Positions 1 to 5,232 of a DNA stretch of 5,956 nucleotides are shown here, piece by piece. Both the position numbers and the translations under genes were made by a program. The stretch comes from Chloroflexota bacterium (lineage in GTDB: Bacteria; Chloroflexota; Anaerolineae; Anaerolineales; Villigracilaceae). Within the stretch, counting starts at the first letter, position 1. Each line of letters starts with the position of its first letter. The stretch lies in assembly GCA_021823555.1 (NCBI GenBank), contig JAKANW010000209.1, positions 1-5,956 of the forward strand, in the 5' to 3' direction. The notes beneath the pieces were generated by a model. It saw nothing but the letters and a program-made list of their open reading frames with translations, searched no databases and had not been told where the DNA came from.

Positions 1-2
1 CC

Positions 3-77
3 GTTGCCATGGAAACCTTACCCGTATCGAACCTTCCCCCAAGCGAACCGGAAAACCCGGAGACAGTGATAAGATAG
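3..77 (+). CDS. Possible C-terminal tail of an upstream gene (partial)
   Basis: This frame is open from the window edge to a TAG at 75-77 and ends four bases before the trmI start, the spacing expected for the last gene of an operon running into trmI. The readable tail is rich in Pro, Glu and Asn (it ends ...PENPETVIR) and carries no recognisable domain. A second frame is also open across this short stretch and an in-frame ATG lies at 9-11, so the coding status is uncertain. No function can be assigned. Confidence 0.25.
   Translation, partial: VAMETLPVSNLPPSEPENPETVIR
70..75 (+). promoter_or_regulatory. Candidate -10 element for a leaderless trmI transcript
   Basis: The hexamer TAAGAT ends exactly six bases before the ATG at 82, so initiation at the usual distance would fall on the A of the start codon. 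No Shine-Dalgarno lies at a useful distance: the nearest GGAG, at 59-62, is about 19 bases from the ATG. No convincing -35 box is visible. The alternative is translational coupling to the upstream reading frame that ends at 77. Confidence 0.3.
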
Positions 78-81
78 ACTC

Positions 82-933
82 ATGCCCTGGAACCCATCCT
101 CCTCTCGCGCAGCCGCCGGTGACGTTGTCCAACTTGTCGGTTTGCGCCACAAACATTTCATCTTCACGCTCGTCCCCGACGGCGAACTGCAAACTCATCG
201 GGGCGTGCTCAAACACAACGACTTGATCGGCCTCTCGTACGGCACGCAGGTTTTCAGTCACATCGGCGCGCCGTTCTTCCTGCTCCAGCCCTCGCTCGCC
301 GACCTGCTCAACGAACTGCCGCGCAACACGCAGATCCTCTATCCAAAAGACATTGGCTTCATCCTCGTCACGATGAGCGTCGGGCCGGGGCAGCGCGTGG
401 TGGAGGCAGGGACCGGATCGGGGTCCATGACGATCGCGCTGGCCCACGCGGTCGGCCCCGAGGGGCGCGTCTTCTCCTACGAGCAGCGACAGGACTTTCA
501 GAATCTCGCCCGCAAGAATCTCGCCCGCGTCGGCCTCGAATCACGCGTGGACTTTAAACTGCGCGACATCGCCGAGGGGCTTGATGAAACCGACGCAGAC
601 GCGTTCTTCCTCGATGTGCCCAATCCCTACGATTACATCGAGCAGGTTCGGGCTGCGCTTAAACCGGGGGGATATTTCTGCACATTGATTCCCACTGTCA
701 ACCAGGTAGAGAAGGTTCTGCACGCCCTGCGCCTGCATCGTTTCGCGTTCATCGAAGTGGCGGAGATGCTGCTCCGCTACTACAAGCCCGAGCCCACCCG
801 CTTCCGTCCCACCGACCGCATGGTGGCGCACACCGGATTCCTCGTCTTTGCGAGGCGCATCGAAATGAGCGAAGATCCGCGAAGCCGCGAATTGCTGGAA
901 GAGGTTGGGGCTGTGAGTTTGATCGAAGAGTAA
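82..933 (+). CDS. trmI: tRNA (adenine(58)-N1)-methyltransferase, TrmI family
   Basis: Predicted SAM-dependent enzyme making N1-methyladenosine at position 58 in the T-loop of tRNA; bacterial TrmI proteins act as homotetramers in the cytoplasm. At 283 aa it has the usual length. Residues ~12-70 form the small N-terminal domain (THRG at 38-41, then HNDLIG). The Rossmann methyltransferase domain follows: YPKD at 87-90, SAM motif I VVEAGTGSGS at 106-115, acidic E134 after strand 2, and the catalytic-site motif around D178 (LDVPNP). PTVNQVEKV lies at 204-212 and the family's closing signature MVAHTGFL at 247-254. D178 corresponds to the conserved Asp of the family's D-x-P-x-P segment, though the usual Trp after it is Tyr here. 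ATG 82 is the first start after two in-frame stops (67-72) and fits the family's N-terminus. It has no close Shine-Dalgarno. The family call is very secure. Confidence 0.95.
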   Translation: MPWNPSSSRAAAGDVVQLVGLRHKHFIFTLVPDGELQTHRGVLKHNDLIGLSYGTQVFSHIGAPFFLLQPSLADLLNELPRNTQILYPKDIGFILVTMSVGPGQRVVEAGTGSGSMTIALAHAVGPEGRVFSYEQRQDFQNLARKNLARVGLESRVDFKLRDIAEGLDETDADAFFLDVPNPYDYIEQVRAALKPGGYFCTLIPTVNQVEKVLHALRLHRFAFIEVAEMLLRYYKPEPTRFRPTDRMVAHTGFLVFARRIEMSEDPRSRELLEEVGAVSLIEE

Positions 934-966
934 TGGACGGCCAATGGATAGAGCCATTATTGCAGC

Positions 967-1028
967 GCAAAGTCCGACGCTAGAGCGCGCTTTTTACGCT
1001 GCGGGCGCAGCGGGCGTTCTCTAACGTC
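967..1028 (+). repeat. Palindromic intergenic repeat, copy A
   Basis: Copy A folds into a long imperfect hairpin. GACG (976-979) pairs with CGTC (1025-1028), TAGAG (981-985) with CTCTA (1019-1023), and CGC (988-990) with GCG (1014-1016). An apical stem CGCTGC (997-1002) pairs with GCAGCG (1007-1012) around a GGGC loop. The same blocks (gcaaa, gcta, gagcgc, tacgct, ggcgcag and the 12-mer cgttctctaacg at 1015-1026) recur in the same order, inverted, at 1696-1752. It lies between trmI and the zinc-ribbon gene. The T run at 991-995 is inside the structure, so it does not look like a normal terminator. Confidence 0.7.
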
Positions 1029-1079
1029 AGCCCAACCTTGCGCTGTCATATTATTCCGATCAGCCAAATTATTTTCAGC

Positions 1080-1086
1080 AAAGGAG
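1080..1086 (+). promoter_or_regulatory. Ribosome binding site of the zinc-ribbon gene
   Basis: AAAGGAG sits seven bases before the ATG at 1094. This is a strong Shine-Dalgarno at ideal spacing and fixes the start. No convincing -35/-10 pair was found between the repeat and this site. Confidence 0.85.
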
Positions 1087-1093
1087 CCTTATT

Positions 1094-1645
1094 ATGTTTC
1101 GCAGATCGTTTCGTCGAGCCATGCGTCAGGCGGCGCGGCCGGATGTCCCGCCGATGTTGCGCCGCGCCCATGAACTGATGGCCGCCGGGAATTACGCCGC
1201 AGCGGCGGAGACGTTTGAAAAACTGGCCCACGCCGGTGAAAACCGCCAACACCCCAAGACCGGACAGATGTACCTGCAAGCCGGGCGAGCGCGCATTTTG
1301 GCCGGGCAAAAACCCATCGGCGTCCAACATATCAAAATGGGACTCGGCACCATGCTCCACATGGGATTATACGGTCAACTCTTCCACGCGGGCAACCGTG
1401 TGGTGGCAGAACTGAATCAAAACGGCTTGACCGCCGAGGCGCAGGAAATTTCACAGTGGCTGCAAAAGAATCTCCCCGCCGCGCCCGCCGGGATGGGAGC
1501 CGCCGTGCCGGCCCCGGCAAAGAAGCCCATCCTGCCCACACACTGCCCCGGTTGCGGCGGCCCGGTCCGCGCGGATGATGTGGAATGGATTGATGAGGTC
1601 ACTGCGGAGTGCAATTGGTGCGGCAGTCCGGTGCGGGGAGAGTAA
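1094..1645 (+). CDS. Small TPR-like protein with C-terminal zinc ribbon, function unknown
   Basis: Protein of 183 aa with a basic N-terminus (MFRRSFRRAMRQ) and no signal peptide, so probably cytoplasmic. Residues ~20-125 are helical, with TPR-like spacing of small and aromatic residues. The clearest unit is AHELMAAGNYAAAAETFEKLA at 25-45, followed by two weaker helical hairpins at ~56-90 and ~93-125. An Ala/Pro-rich linker (~128-147) leads to a C-terminal zinc ribbon: C151-x2-C154, an 18-residue gap, then C173-x2-C176, each pair written as CxxCG. This suggests a protein-protein adaptor with a structural zinc site; no enzyme motif is visible and the partner is unknown. It is transcribed alone, toward the ferredoxin gene, and sits between inverted copies of a palindromic repeat. 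I do not recognise a named family. Confidence 0.85.
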   Translation: MFRRSFRRAMRQAARPDVPPMLRRAHELMAAGNYAAAAETFEKLAHAGENRQHPKTGQMYLQAGRARILAGQKPIGVQHIKMGLGTMLHMGLYGQLFHAGNRVVAELNQNGLTAEAQEISQWLQKNLPAAPAGMGAAVPAPAKKPILPTHCPGCGGPVRADDVEWIDEVTAECNWCGSPVRGE

Positions 1646-1695
1646 CGCGACATCTTGTAACTTGACTTATTTGGCCTCTGGCATCAGTCAGCCGG

Positions 1696-1752
1696 CGTTA
1701 GAGAACGTCTCCTGCGCCAGAGCGTACTAGGCGCTCTTTAGCGCACGTTTGC
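1696..1752 (-). repeat. Palindromic intergenic repeat, copy B (inverted relative to copy A)
   Basis: Copy B shares six collinear blocks with copy A at 967-1026 when read on the opposite strand, including the complement of its 12-mer (cgttagagaacg, 1696-1707). It forms its own hairpin: AACGT (1704-1708) with ACGTT (1745-1749), GCGC (1714-1717) with GCGC (1741-1744), and AGAGCG (1719-1724) with CGCTCT (1732-1737) around a seven-base loop. That is 15 paired bases, broken by small internal loops. The two copies differ in the apical sequence but both keep a fold, which suggests selection for structure or a shared mobile origin. It starts about 50 bases after the zinc-ribbon stop codon. Confidence 0.7.
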
Positions 1753-1883
1753 AAGAGGTCTATGATCCTGATATCAGCGCATTGCCGCGCTGAGCAGAGC
1801 CTTCTTCAACTACGAGCGGAGAAACTTCGCTCCGCCCTCCACTCAAGACAGCGTAAGGATGGCAAGGAGCGCTGTCTGCAAGG

Positions 1884-1920
1884 GAAAAAGAATCAGCCGG
1901 GTCCGTGTGGACCCGGCTGA
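1884..1920 (-). terminator. Strong intrinsic terminator of the ferredoxin transcript
   Basis: A perfect 12-bp stem (1893-1904 with 1909-1920) closes a four-base loop. On the minus strand it is followed by TTCTTTTTC. It begins about 25 bases after the ferredoxin stop codon, so it serves that gene. The + strand side lacks a T tract, so termination looks one-directional. Confidence 0.92.
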
Positions 1921-1944
1921 ACGTTAAGAGGGAATCGGGATGGA

Positions 1945-2370
1945 TTATCCGCGCGCAGCCTTGGCTTCGTCGGTATCGTTGGCCTTGTAGCCCGGACCGG
2001 ACTCAAAGTATTGATAATTCGACTGGATGTCGGCGGTCAGGTCCACGACCTCGCCAGCGCTGAGTTGCTTGACGGTCTCTAGCGTAACCTTGACGTTGTG
2101 GTGGTTGGTCCCTTCCCAGTGGCCGGTAAGGCCGACCCTGGAGATGAATTCGCCGCCCTTGGCGGTATAAGCGCTGGGGACGTCGGATTCGGGGAAGATG
2201 GCGGCGTAGGGGCATTCGGGCACGCAGGCGCCACAGTCAATGCAGGTTGCAGGGTCAATGTAGTACCAGGGGTATTCGGCTTGCGGCACACCGGGGACAA
2301 TGCATTCCACGGGGCAGACTTCCACGCATCCGCTATCGCGGAGGCACAAGCTGGTGATGATGTGAGTCAT
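1945..2370 (-). CDS. Extended dicluster ferredoxin with a CxxDxxC first cluster
   Basis: Cytoplasmic iron-sulfur electron carrier of 141 aa. Cluster motifs are C9-x2-D12-x2-C15-x3-C19-P and C43-x2-C46-x2-C49-x3-C53-P, with an extra C23. In the family's crossed ligand pattern, C19 with C43, C46 and C49 would hold one [4Fe-4S] cluster. C9, C15 and C53 would hold the other, with Asp12 in place of the fourth Cys. That arrangement is known from ferredoxins whose cluster is [3Fe-4S] or converts between 3Fe and 4Fe forms. About 80 residues follow the second motif, beyond a minimal ferredoxin, and show no further cysteine. The start has AAGGAG six bases upstream (plus coordinates 2377-2382). It lies just downstream of sodA, but a terminator and a new promoter separate them. 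The partner enzyme cannot be told from this window. Confidence 0.92.
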   Translation of the reverse strand: MTHIITSLCLRDSGCVEVCPVECIVPGVPQAEYPWYYIDPATCIDCGACVPECPYAAIFPESDVPSAYTAKGGEFISRVGLTGHWEGTNHHNVKVTLETVKQLSAGEVVDLTADIQSNYQYFESGPGYKANDTDEAKAARG

Positions 2371-2392
2371 GTGTTTCTCCTTGTTGGAATTG

Positions 2393-2424
2393 AAAAAGCC
2401 AGATACCTCAATTATATCTGGCTT
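2393..2424 (-). terminator. Intrinsic terminator of sodA
   Basis: AAGCCAGATA pairs with TATCTGGCTT (2396-2405 with 2415-2424) around a nine-base loop. On the minus strand the second arm runs straight into a T tract (2397 down to 2393). It begins about 33 bases past the sodA stop codon and ends about 22 bases before the ferredoxin ATG. Read-through would join the two genes; efficient termination would separate them. Confidence 0.85.
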
Positions 2425-2438
2425 CTTCGCGGATGCAA
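2411..2438 (-). promoter_or_regulatory. Promoter of the ferredoxin gene, nested in the sodA terminator
   Basis: On the minus strand an exact TATAAT (2416 down to 2411) lies 16 bases after TTGCAT (2438 down to 2433), a partial -35 match. Initiation about seven bases on, near 2404, would fall in the second arm of the sodA terminator hairpin. The ferredoxin mRNA would then lack the first arm and could not form that terminator. The leader would be about 35 bases. Confidence 0.6.
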
Positions 2439-2456
2439 GTGTATGAGAGGGATTTA

Positions 2457-3068
2457 TTATTTCGCATTGTAGCGATCAGCGACGGCGTCCCAATTGACCA
2501 CATTCCACCAATTGGTGACATACTCGGCGCGCCGGTTTTGATATTTGAGGTAGTAGGCATGTTCCCATACATCAATACCCATCACGGGGGTCATGCCTTC
2601 AGACATGGGGTTGTCCTGGTTGGGCGTGGAAACAACCGACAGGCCGCTTCCCTTCTTCACCAGCCATGCCCAGCCGGAACCGAAACGGCCATTGGCGGCT
2701 TTTTCGAATTCACCCTTGAAGGCGTCGAAGGAGCCGAATGCCGCGTCAATCGCCTTGGCCAGGTCGCTTCGCGCTGCGGGCGCGCCACCGGACTTGGGAG
2801 CCATGATCTCCCAGAACATGGAGTGGTTCCATGTGCCGCCGCCGTGGTTGCGCACCACCATGCGCACATCTTCGGGGACTGCGCTCAAATCCTTGAGCAG
2901 GTCTTCGAGAGATTTACCCGCCAGTTCAGGGTGCTTTTCGATGGCGCCGTTGAGGTTGGTGACGTAAGCCTGATGGTGCTTATCGTGGTGAATGGTCATG
3001 GTCTGCGCGTCAATGTAGGGTTCGAGCGCGTCAACCGCGTAGGGAAGTTTGGGAAGTTCGAAAGCCAT
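2457..3068 (-). CDS. sodA: Superoxide dismutase, Fe/Mn family (Mn-type signatures)
   Basis: Converts superoxide to hydrogen peroxide and oxygen. There is no signal peptide, so cytoplasmic. Full length at 203 aa, with the typical start [18 protein letters not shown]. Metal ligands are H27, H82 (NHSMFW), D166 and H170 (DVWEHAYY). Gly78, four residues before H82, and Gln151 in STPNQDNP match the Mn-type signature; Fe enzymes usually carry Gln at the first site and no Gln at the second. Thr79-Trp80 before NH is less typical, and Trp80 recalls Fe enzymes, so dual metal use is possible. The end ([14 protein letters not shown]) is canonical. AAAGGAG lies seven bases before the start, with a good promoter behind it. 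Neighbours are a Usp remnant upstream and a ferredoxin downstream. The function is very secure; the metal is inferred. Confidence 0.97.
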   Translation of the reverse strand: MAFELPKLPYAVDALEPYIDAQTMTIHHDKHHQAYVTNLNGAIEKHPELAGKSLEDLLKDLSAVPEDVRMVVRNHGGGTWNHSMFWEIMAPKSGGAPAARSDLAKAIDAAFGSFDAFKGEFEKAANGRFGSGWAWLVKKGSGLSVVSTPNQDNPMSEGMTPVMGIDVWEHAYYLKYQNRRAEYVTNWWNVVNWDAVADRYNAK

Positions 3069-3095
3069 TTCTATCTCCTTTTGGTGTTGCGCTGA

Positions 3096-3123
3096 ATTTT
3101 ACCTGTCTCCTTTGGAAAGTCAA
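3096..3123 (-). promoter_or_regulatory. Sigma-70-like promoter of sodA
   Basis: On the minus strand TTGACT (3123 down to 3118) and TAAAAT (3101 down to 3096) are separated by 16 bases, each matching five of six consensus positions. Initiation would be near 3089, giving a leader of about 20 bases that contains the AAAGGAG. Confidence 0.75.
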
Positions 3124-3137
3124 GATACTTTTCAATA

Positions 3138-3158
3138 TTTATAGATTTATCTAATAAA
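3138..3158. promoter_or_regulatory. AT-rich inverted repeat upstream of the sodA promoter
   Basis: TTTATAGAT faces ATCTAATAAA across two bases, a nine-base-pair inverted repeat with one bulged base and a perfect core TAGAT-TT-ATCTA. It lies about 15 bp upstream of the sodA -35 box and covers the stop codon of the Usp remnant. It could be an operator or upstream activator site for sodA, or the weak end of the usp transcript. It does not match a textbook Fur or PerR box. Confidence 0.35.
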
Positions 3159-3300
3159 TGAGTTTGATTGGGAAGATGCGCAGGATATGTACCCGGCTCT
3201 TCGGTGGAAATGGAATCGCACGGAGCATCGCCACGGCGGATTGGGCATGCTCCGAACCGTCATCGGCCAGCAGGATGGTCTTTCGAGGTTGAGGTGACAT
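3151..3300 (-). pseudogene. Universal stress protein remnant (N-terminal ~49 residues only)
   Basis: The 49-residue product begins MSPQPRKTILLADDGSEHAQSAV, a clear UspA-family start: first beta strand, then the (A/T)DGSE nucleotide-site motif and first helix. It continues through the second strand (RVHILRI) and stops after IKLIY. Complete Usp domains run to about 140 residues, so the remaining strands and the C-terminal Gly-rich ATP motif are missing. The sodA promoter begins only some 30 bp further on, leaving no room for the rest in any frame. I chose ATG 3300 because AAAGGAG sits seven bases upstream (plus coordinates 3307-3313); the reading frame extends back to 3405 but that part looks non-coding. 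The intact start signals and promoter mean a short peptide may still be made. Confidence 0.7.
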
Positions 3301-3345
3301 GGCAGTCTCCTTTCGCCAATGCGCCAAATCCTTCTCCCCAACACT

Positions 3346-3374
3346 ACTGTAGCACAAATCACGATCATTTCCAA
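3346..3374 (-). promoter_or_regulatory. Candidate promoter of the usp remnant
   Basis: On the minus strand TTGGAA (3374 down to 3369) lies 17 bases before TACAGT (3351 down to 3346). The latter is preceded by TGC, an extended -10 feature. A separate exact TTGACA further upstream has no -10 partner at the right distance. Confidence 0.4.
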
Positions 3375-3463
3375 TGCCCTCGCTGTTTCGCCAGAGGAAT
3401 GTCAAATTTTACTATTTGGAGTAAAATCCGCTGAATTATCCGGCAGAGAAGACGGCTTATCAA

Positions 3464-5194
3464 ATGTACAAGAGGCAGACCTTTCCTTTTCTTGGTGTGA
3501 TCTTTCTATGCGCCCTGACAGCCTTTTTGTTTGCCAACAACAAAACCTCTGTTCCGTCGGTAGTTTATGCCGCGTGCCGTCCCACCCCATGCACGCCTAC
3601 GAACACCAGCCCGCCCCCCAAACCCACCAAGACCAAAGCCACTCCAAGCGACACGCCCACACCGACGTTCACGCCCAGCAACACGCCTCTACCCACAAAC
3701 ACGCCCACCAAAACGCCGACACTCACCCCCAGCCCCACAGCGACCCATACGCCAACCCGGACGCCCAGCCCAACCGCCACGCCCTTCCCTCTCGAGGTCC
3801 GGCTGAACGAACTTCTCTCCAACGCAAAGTTCAAGGATTGGAACAATGACGGAGTCGAGTCCGACGATGACCAGTGGATCGAACTTTTCAACTCGGGCGA
3901 TCATCCCGCCGATATAAGCGGCTGGAGAATTGACACCGGCAAAGACACGCCCTCCTATCTCATCCCAAACGGGACGACCATCCCGCCGGGCGGATTTGTC
4001 ATCTTATTCCGTTCGCAGACTCAACTCAACCTTGACCAATACAGTTACCTGCGCCTGCTCTTTCCGGATGGCGACGTCTCTGATGATGTGAAATACCCCT
4101 CGCCGGAGGAAGACCGCGTCTATGCCCGACTGGTTGACGGGCTTAACCCGTGGCGGGCTGGGTGCGTCCCCACACCGCTCTCGCTGAACTGCCAGTCTGC
4201 AGAATCTGTCACATCGCAGTTCAACCTGCCGTTCTTTCAGCGCAACATCCGCGGCCCGGAACAGGCTTTCCAGAATCCCGAAGTTGCCGTTACCAATCTC
4301 CTGCTCGCCATCATCCTCGCACTCGCCATCGGCTTCTTCAGCAACCTGCTCAATGACGCCATCGAAGCGCACGAAGACGACTACGCCCACCTCTTTGGGT
4401 TCATCGTCAATCCCATCAACAAAGTCCGCTCCACAGTGCGAGGCGTGGACAAGGCCGTGACGCGCTCGCGCAACCCGTGGCTCGGATTTATCATTAAAGT
4501 TATCATCATCCTTGTCGCCTATGGCGCCATCCTGGCATACCTCGACCCGTCATTCCGATTTATCAACCAGGATGGTTTCCTGCTCATCGTTGCCCTGGGT
4601 TTCTCCACCGGCCTGGTCGCGATGATTGACGACCTCGCCGTTTACCTCTATCTGCGTTCCAAAGGCGGAAGCGGGCGCGTAAGCCTGCACAGTTCCAACC
4701 TCCTCATGGTCATCGCCACCACTGTCTTCTCGCGTCTGACCGAACTGGCGCCGGGGCTGTTGCTCGGAAGCCCGGCAGGCATTGAGGATGTGCCGGAAGA
4801 ATACAATGGGCCGCGCCTCGACATCCTCGCTGTTGTCGTCACCGCGGCGGTCAGCCTCACGGCCTGGTTCCTCTCAAGCCAGGCGCCCGATCCCTGGTTG
4901 AACACCGTCCTCCTGCTCACGTTTGGCGCAGGCGTGCAGACCGCCTTCTTTGAAATGCTCCCGCTGAGTTACCTGCGAGGCAAGAGCATATTCGCCTTCA
5001 GCCCGATCGTTTGGCTGATCCTCTTCGTTGGGACGAGCGTGCTCTTCCTCCAGACAATGCTCAACCCCGACGGCCCGTTCTTGAGCGCGTTCCTGTCTGC
5101 GAACATGGTATTGTTGTCTGTGTTTACAGCGTTGTACTGCGGCGCCTGCGCGCTCATTTGGTTTTTCCTCACACGCGCGGCAAAGAACAAATAG
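3464..5194 (+). CDS. Lamin-tail-domain surface protein with Thr/Pro stalk and multi-pass membrane domain
   Basis: Protein of 576 aa in four parts. Residues 1-36 are a signal sequence: MYKRQ, then a hydrophobic stretch at 8-24 and a possible cleavage site at VYA/A. Residues 39-108 are a Thr/Pro-rich stalk with TPTPTFTPS-like units. Residues ~110-240 are a lamin-tail domain, a beta sandwich; visible marks are VRLNELLSN, DDQWIELFN, DISGWRID, and PNGTTIPPGGFVILF at 168-182. From ~277 on there are about eight membrane helices (~277-295, 340-359, 371-389, 411-424, 453-471, 480-497, 513-530, 545-569). A charged loop (296-339, HEDD then KVRSTVRGVDKAVTRSR) sits after the first. The stalk and lamin-tail part should face outward. 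The membrane part has a conserved-looking FSRLTELAPGLLLGSPAGIE stretch at 422-441, but I cannot name its family. ATG 3464 is the only in-frame start after the stop at 3422; its Shine-Dalgarno is weak (GAGAAGA, 3446-3452). Confidence 0.88.
   Translation: MYKRQTFPFLGVIFLCALTAFLFANNKTSVPSVVYAACRPTPCTPTNTSPPPKPTKTKATPSDTPTPTFTPSNTPLPTNTPTKTPTLTPSPTATHTPTRTPSPTATPFPLEVRLNELLSNAKFKDWNNDGVESDDDQWIELFNSGDHPADISGWRIDTGKDTPSYLIPNGTTIPPGGFVILFRSQTQLNLDQYSYLRLLFPDGDVSDDVKYPSPEEDRVYARLVDGLNPWRAGCVPTPLSLNCQSAESVTSQFNLPFFQRNIRGPEQAFQNPEVAVTNLLLAIILALAIGFFSNLLNDAIEAHEDDYAHLFGFIVNPINKVRSTVRGVDKAVTRSRNPWLGFIIKVIIILVAYGAILAYLDPSFRFINQDGFLLIVALGFSTGLVAMIDDLAVYLYLRSKGGSGRVSLHSSNLLMVIATTVFSRLTELAPGLLLGSPAGIEDVPEEYNGPRLDILAVVVTAAVSLTAWFLSSQAPDPWLNTVLLLTFGAGVQTAFFEMLPLSYLRGKSIFAFSPIVWLILFVGTSVLFLQTMLNPDGPFLSAFLSANMVLLSVFTALYCGACALIWFFLTRAAKNK
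3578..3787 (+). repeat. Degenerate Thr/Pro-coding low-complexity tract
   Basis: A run of ACN and CCN codons encodes the stalk at residues 39-108 of the lamin-tail protein. Units such as acgccnac recur with variation, so it is degenerate rather than an exact tandem array. Stretches like this may change length by slippage or recombination, and they open long meaningless reading frames on both strands. Confidence 0.8.
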
Positions 5195-5212
5195 CGGCGC
5201 AGCATCTTCCTC

Positions 5213-5222
5213 TGACCGGTCA
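5213..5222. other. Perfect 10-bp palindrome TGACCGGTCA
   Basis: A perfect inverted repeat about 20 bp after the stop codon of the lamin-tail gene. It could be a small operator for the following gene. At this length chance is a fair explanation. Confidence 0.25.
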
Positions 5223-5232
5223 AAGTAAATCC

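Larger units (their letters stand above)
1646..1944. other. Non-coding, hairpin-rich region between convergent genes
   Basis: No credible gene lies here. Besides repeat copy B, three further inverted repeats are visible: TCAGCGC/GCGCTGA at 1774-1780 and 1787-1793 with a six-base loop; GCGGAG/CTCCGC at 1816-1821 and 1830-1835; and AGACAGCG/CGCTGTCT at 1846-1853 and 1870-1877. The ferredoxin terminator follows. None of the three is followed by a T tract on the + strand, so no standard terminator for the zinc-ribbon gene was found. The density of stems could mark a structured RNA or a stack of decayed palindromic repeats. Confidence 0.6.

Noticed and set aside
943..958. Small hairpin AATGG/CCATT after trmI as a terminator
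   Set aside because: The stem is only five base pairs, AT-rich and not followed by a T tract.
976..1028. Possible integron attC site, because of GTTAGAG/CTCTAAC-like ends in repeats A and B
   Set aside because: In attC sites the AAC and GTT ends face inward (RYYYAAC ... GTTRRRY). Here the GTT/AAC bases lie at the outer side of the stems, and one end of copy A is CGCTAGAG. No integrase gene is present.
1859..1927. 22-codon + strand frame across the ferredoxin terminator
   Set aside because: It has no Shine-Dalgarno and runs straight through the terminator hairpin; the composition is that of the stem.
1646..1944. tRNA or other standard RNA gene in the hairpin-rich region
   Set aside because: No cloverleaf, no T-loop GTTCRANNC at the right spacing and no CCA end; the stems are independent hairpins.
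2098..3095. Long + strand reading frames antisense to the ferredoxin and sodA
   Set aside because: They mirror genes with complete catalytic or cluster motifs, have no Shine-Dalgarno and show no protein family features.
3301..3405. Longer usp product starting at 3405
   Set aside because: The extra residues match nothing in the family, and the strong Shine-Dalgarno and DGSE spacing support the start at 3300.
3578..3787. CRISPR-like or tandem repeat array
   Set aside because: Units are short and degenerate with no spacer structure, and they translate into a normal Thr/Pro stalk in frame with flanking domains.
3319..3891. Reading frames over the Thr/Pro tract in other frames and on the minus strand
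   Set aside because: Their His/Pro/Arg- and Val/Gly-rich composition is a by-product of the ACN/CCN-rich tract coding for the stalk.
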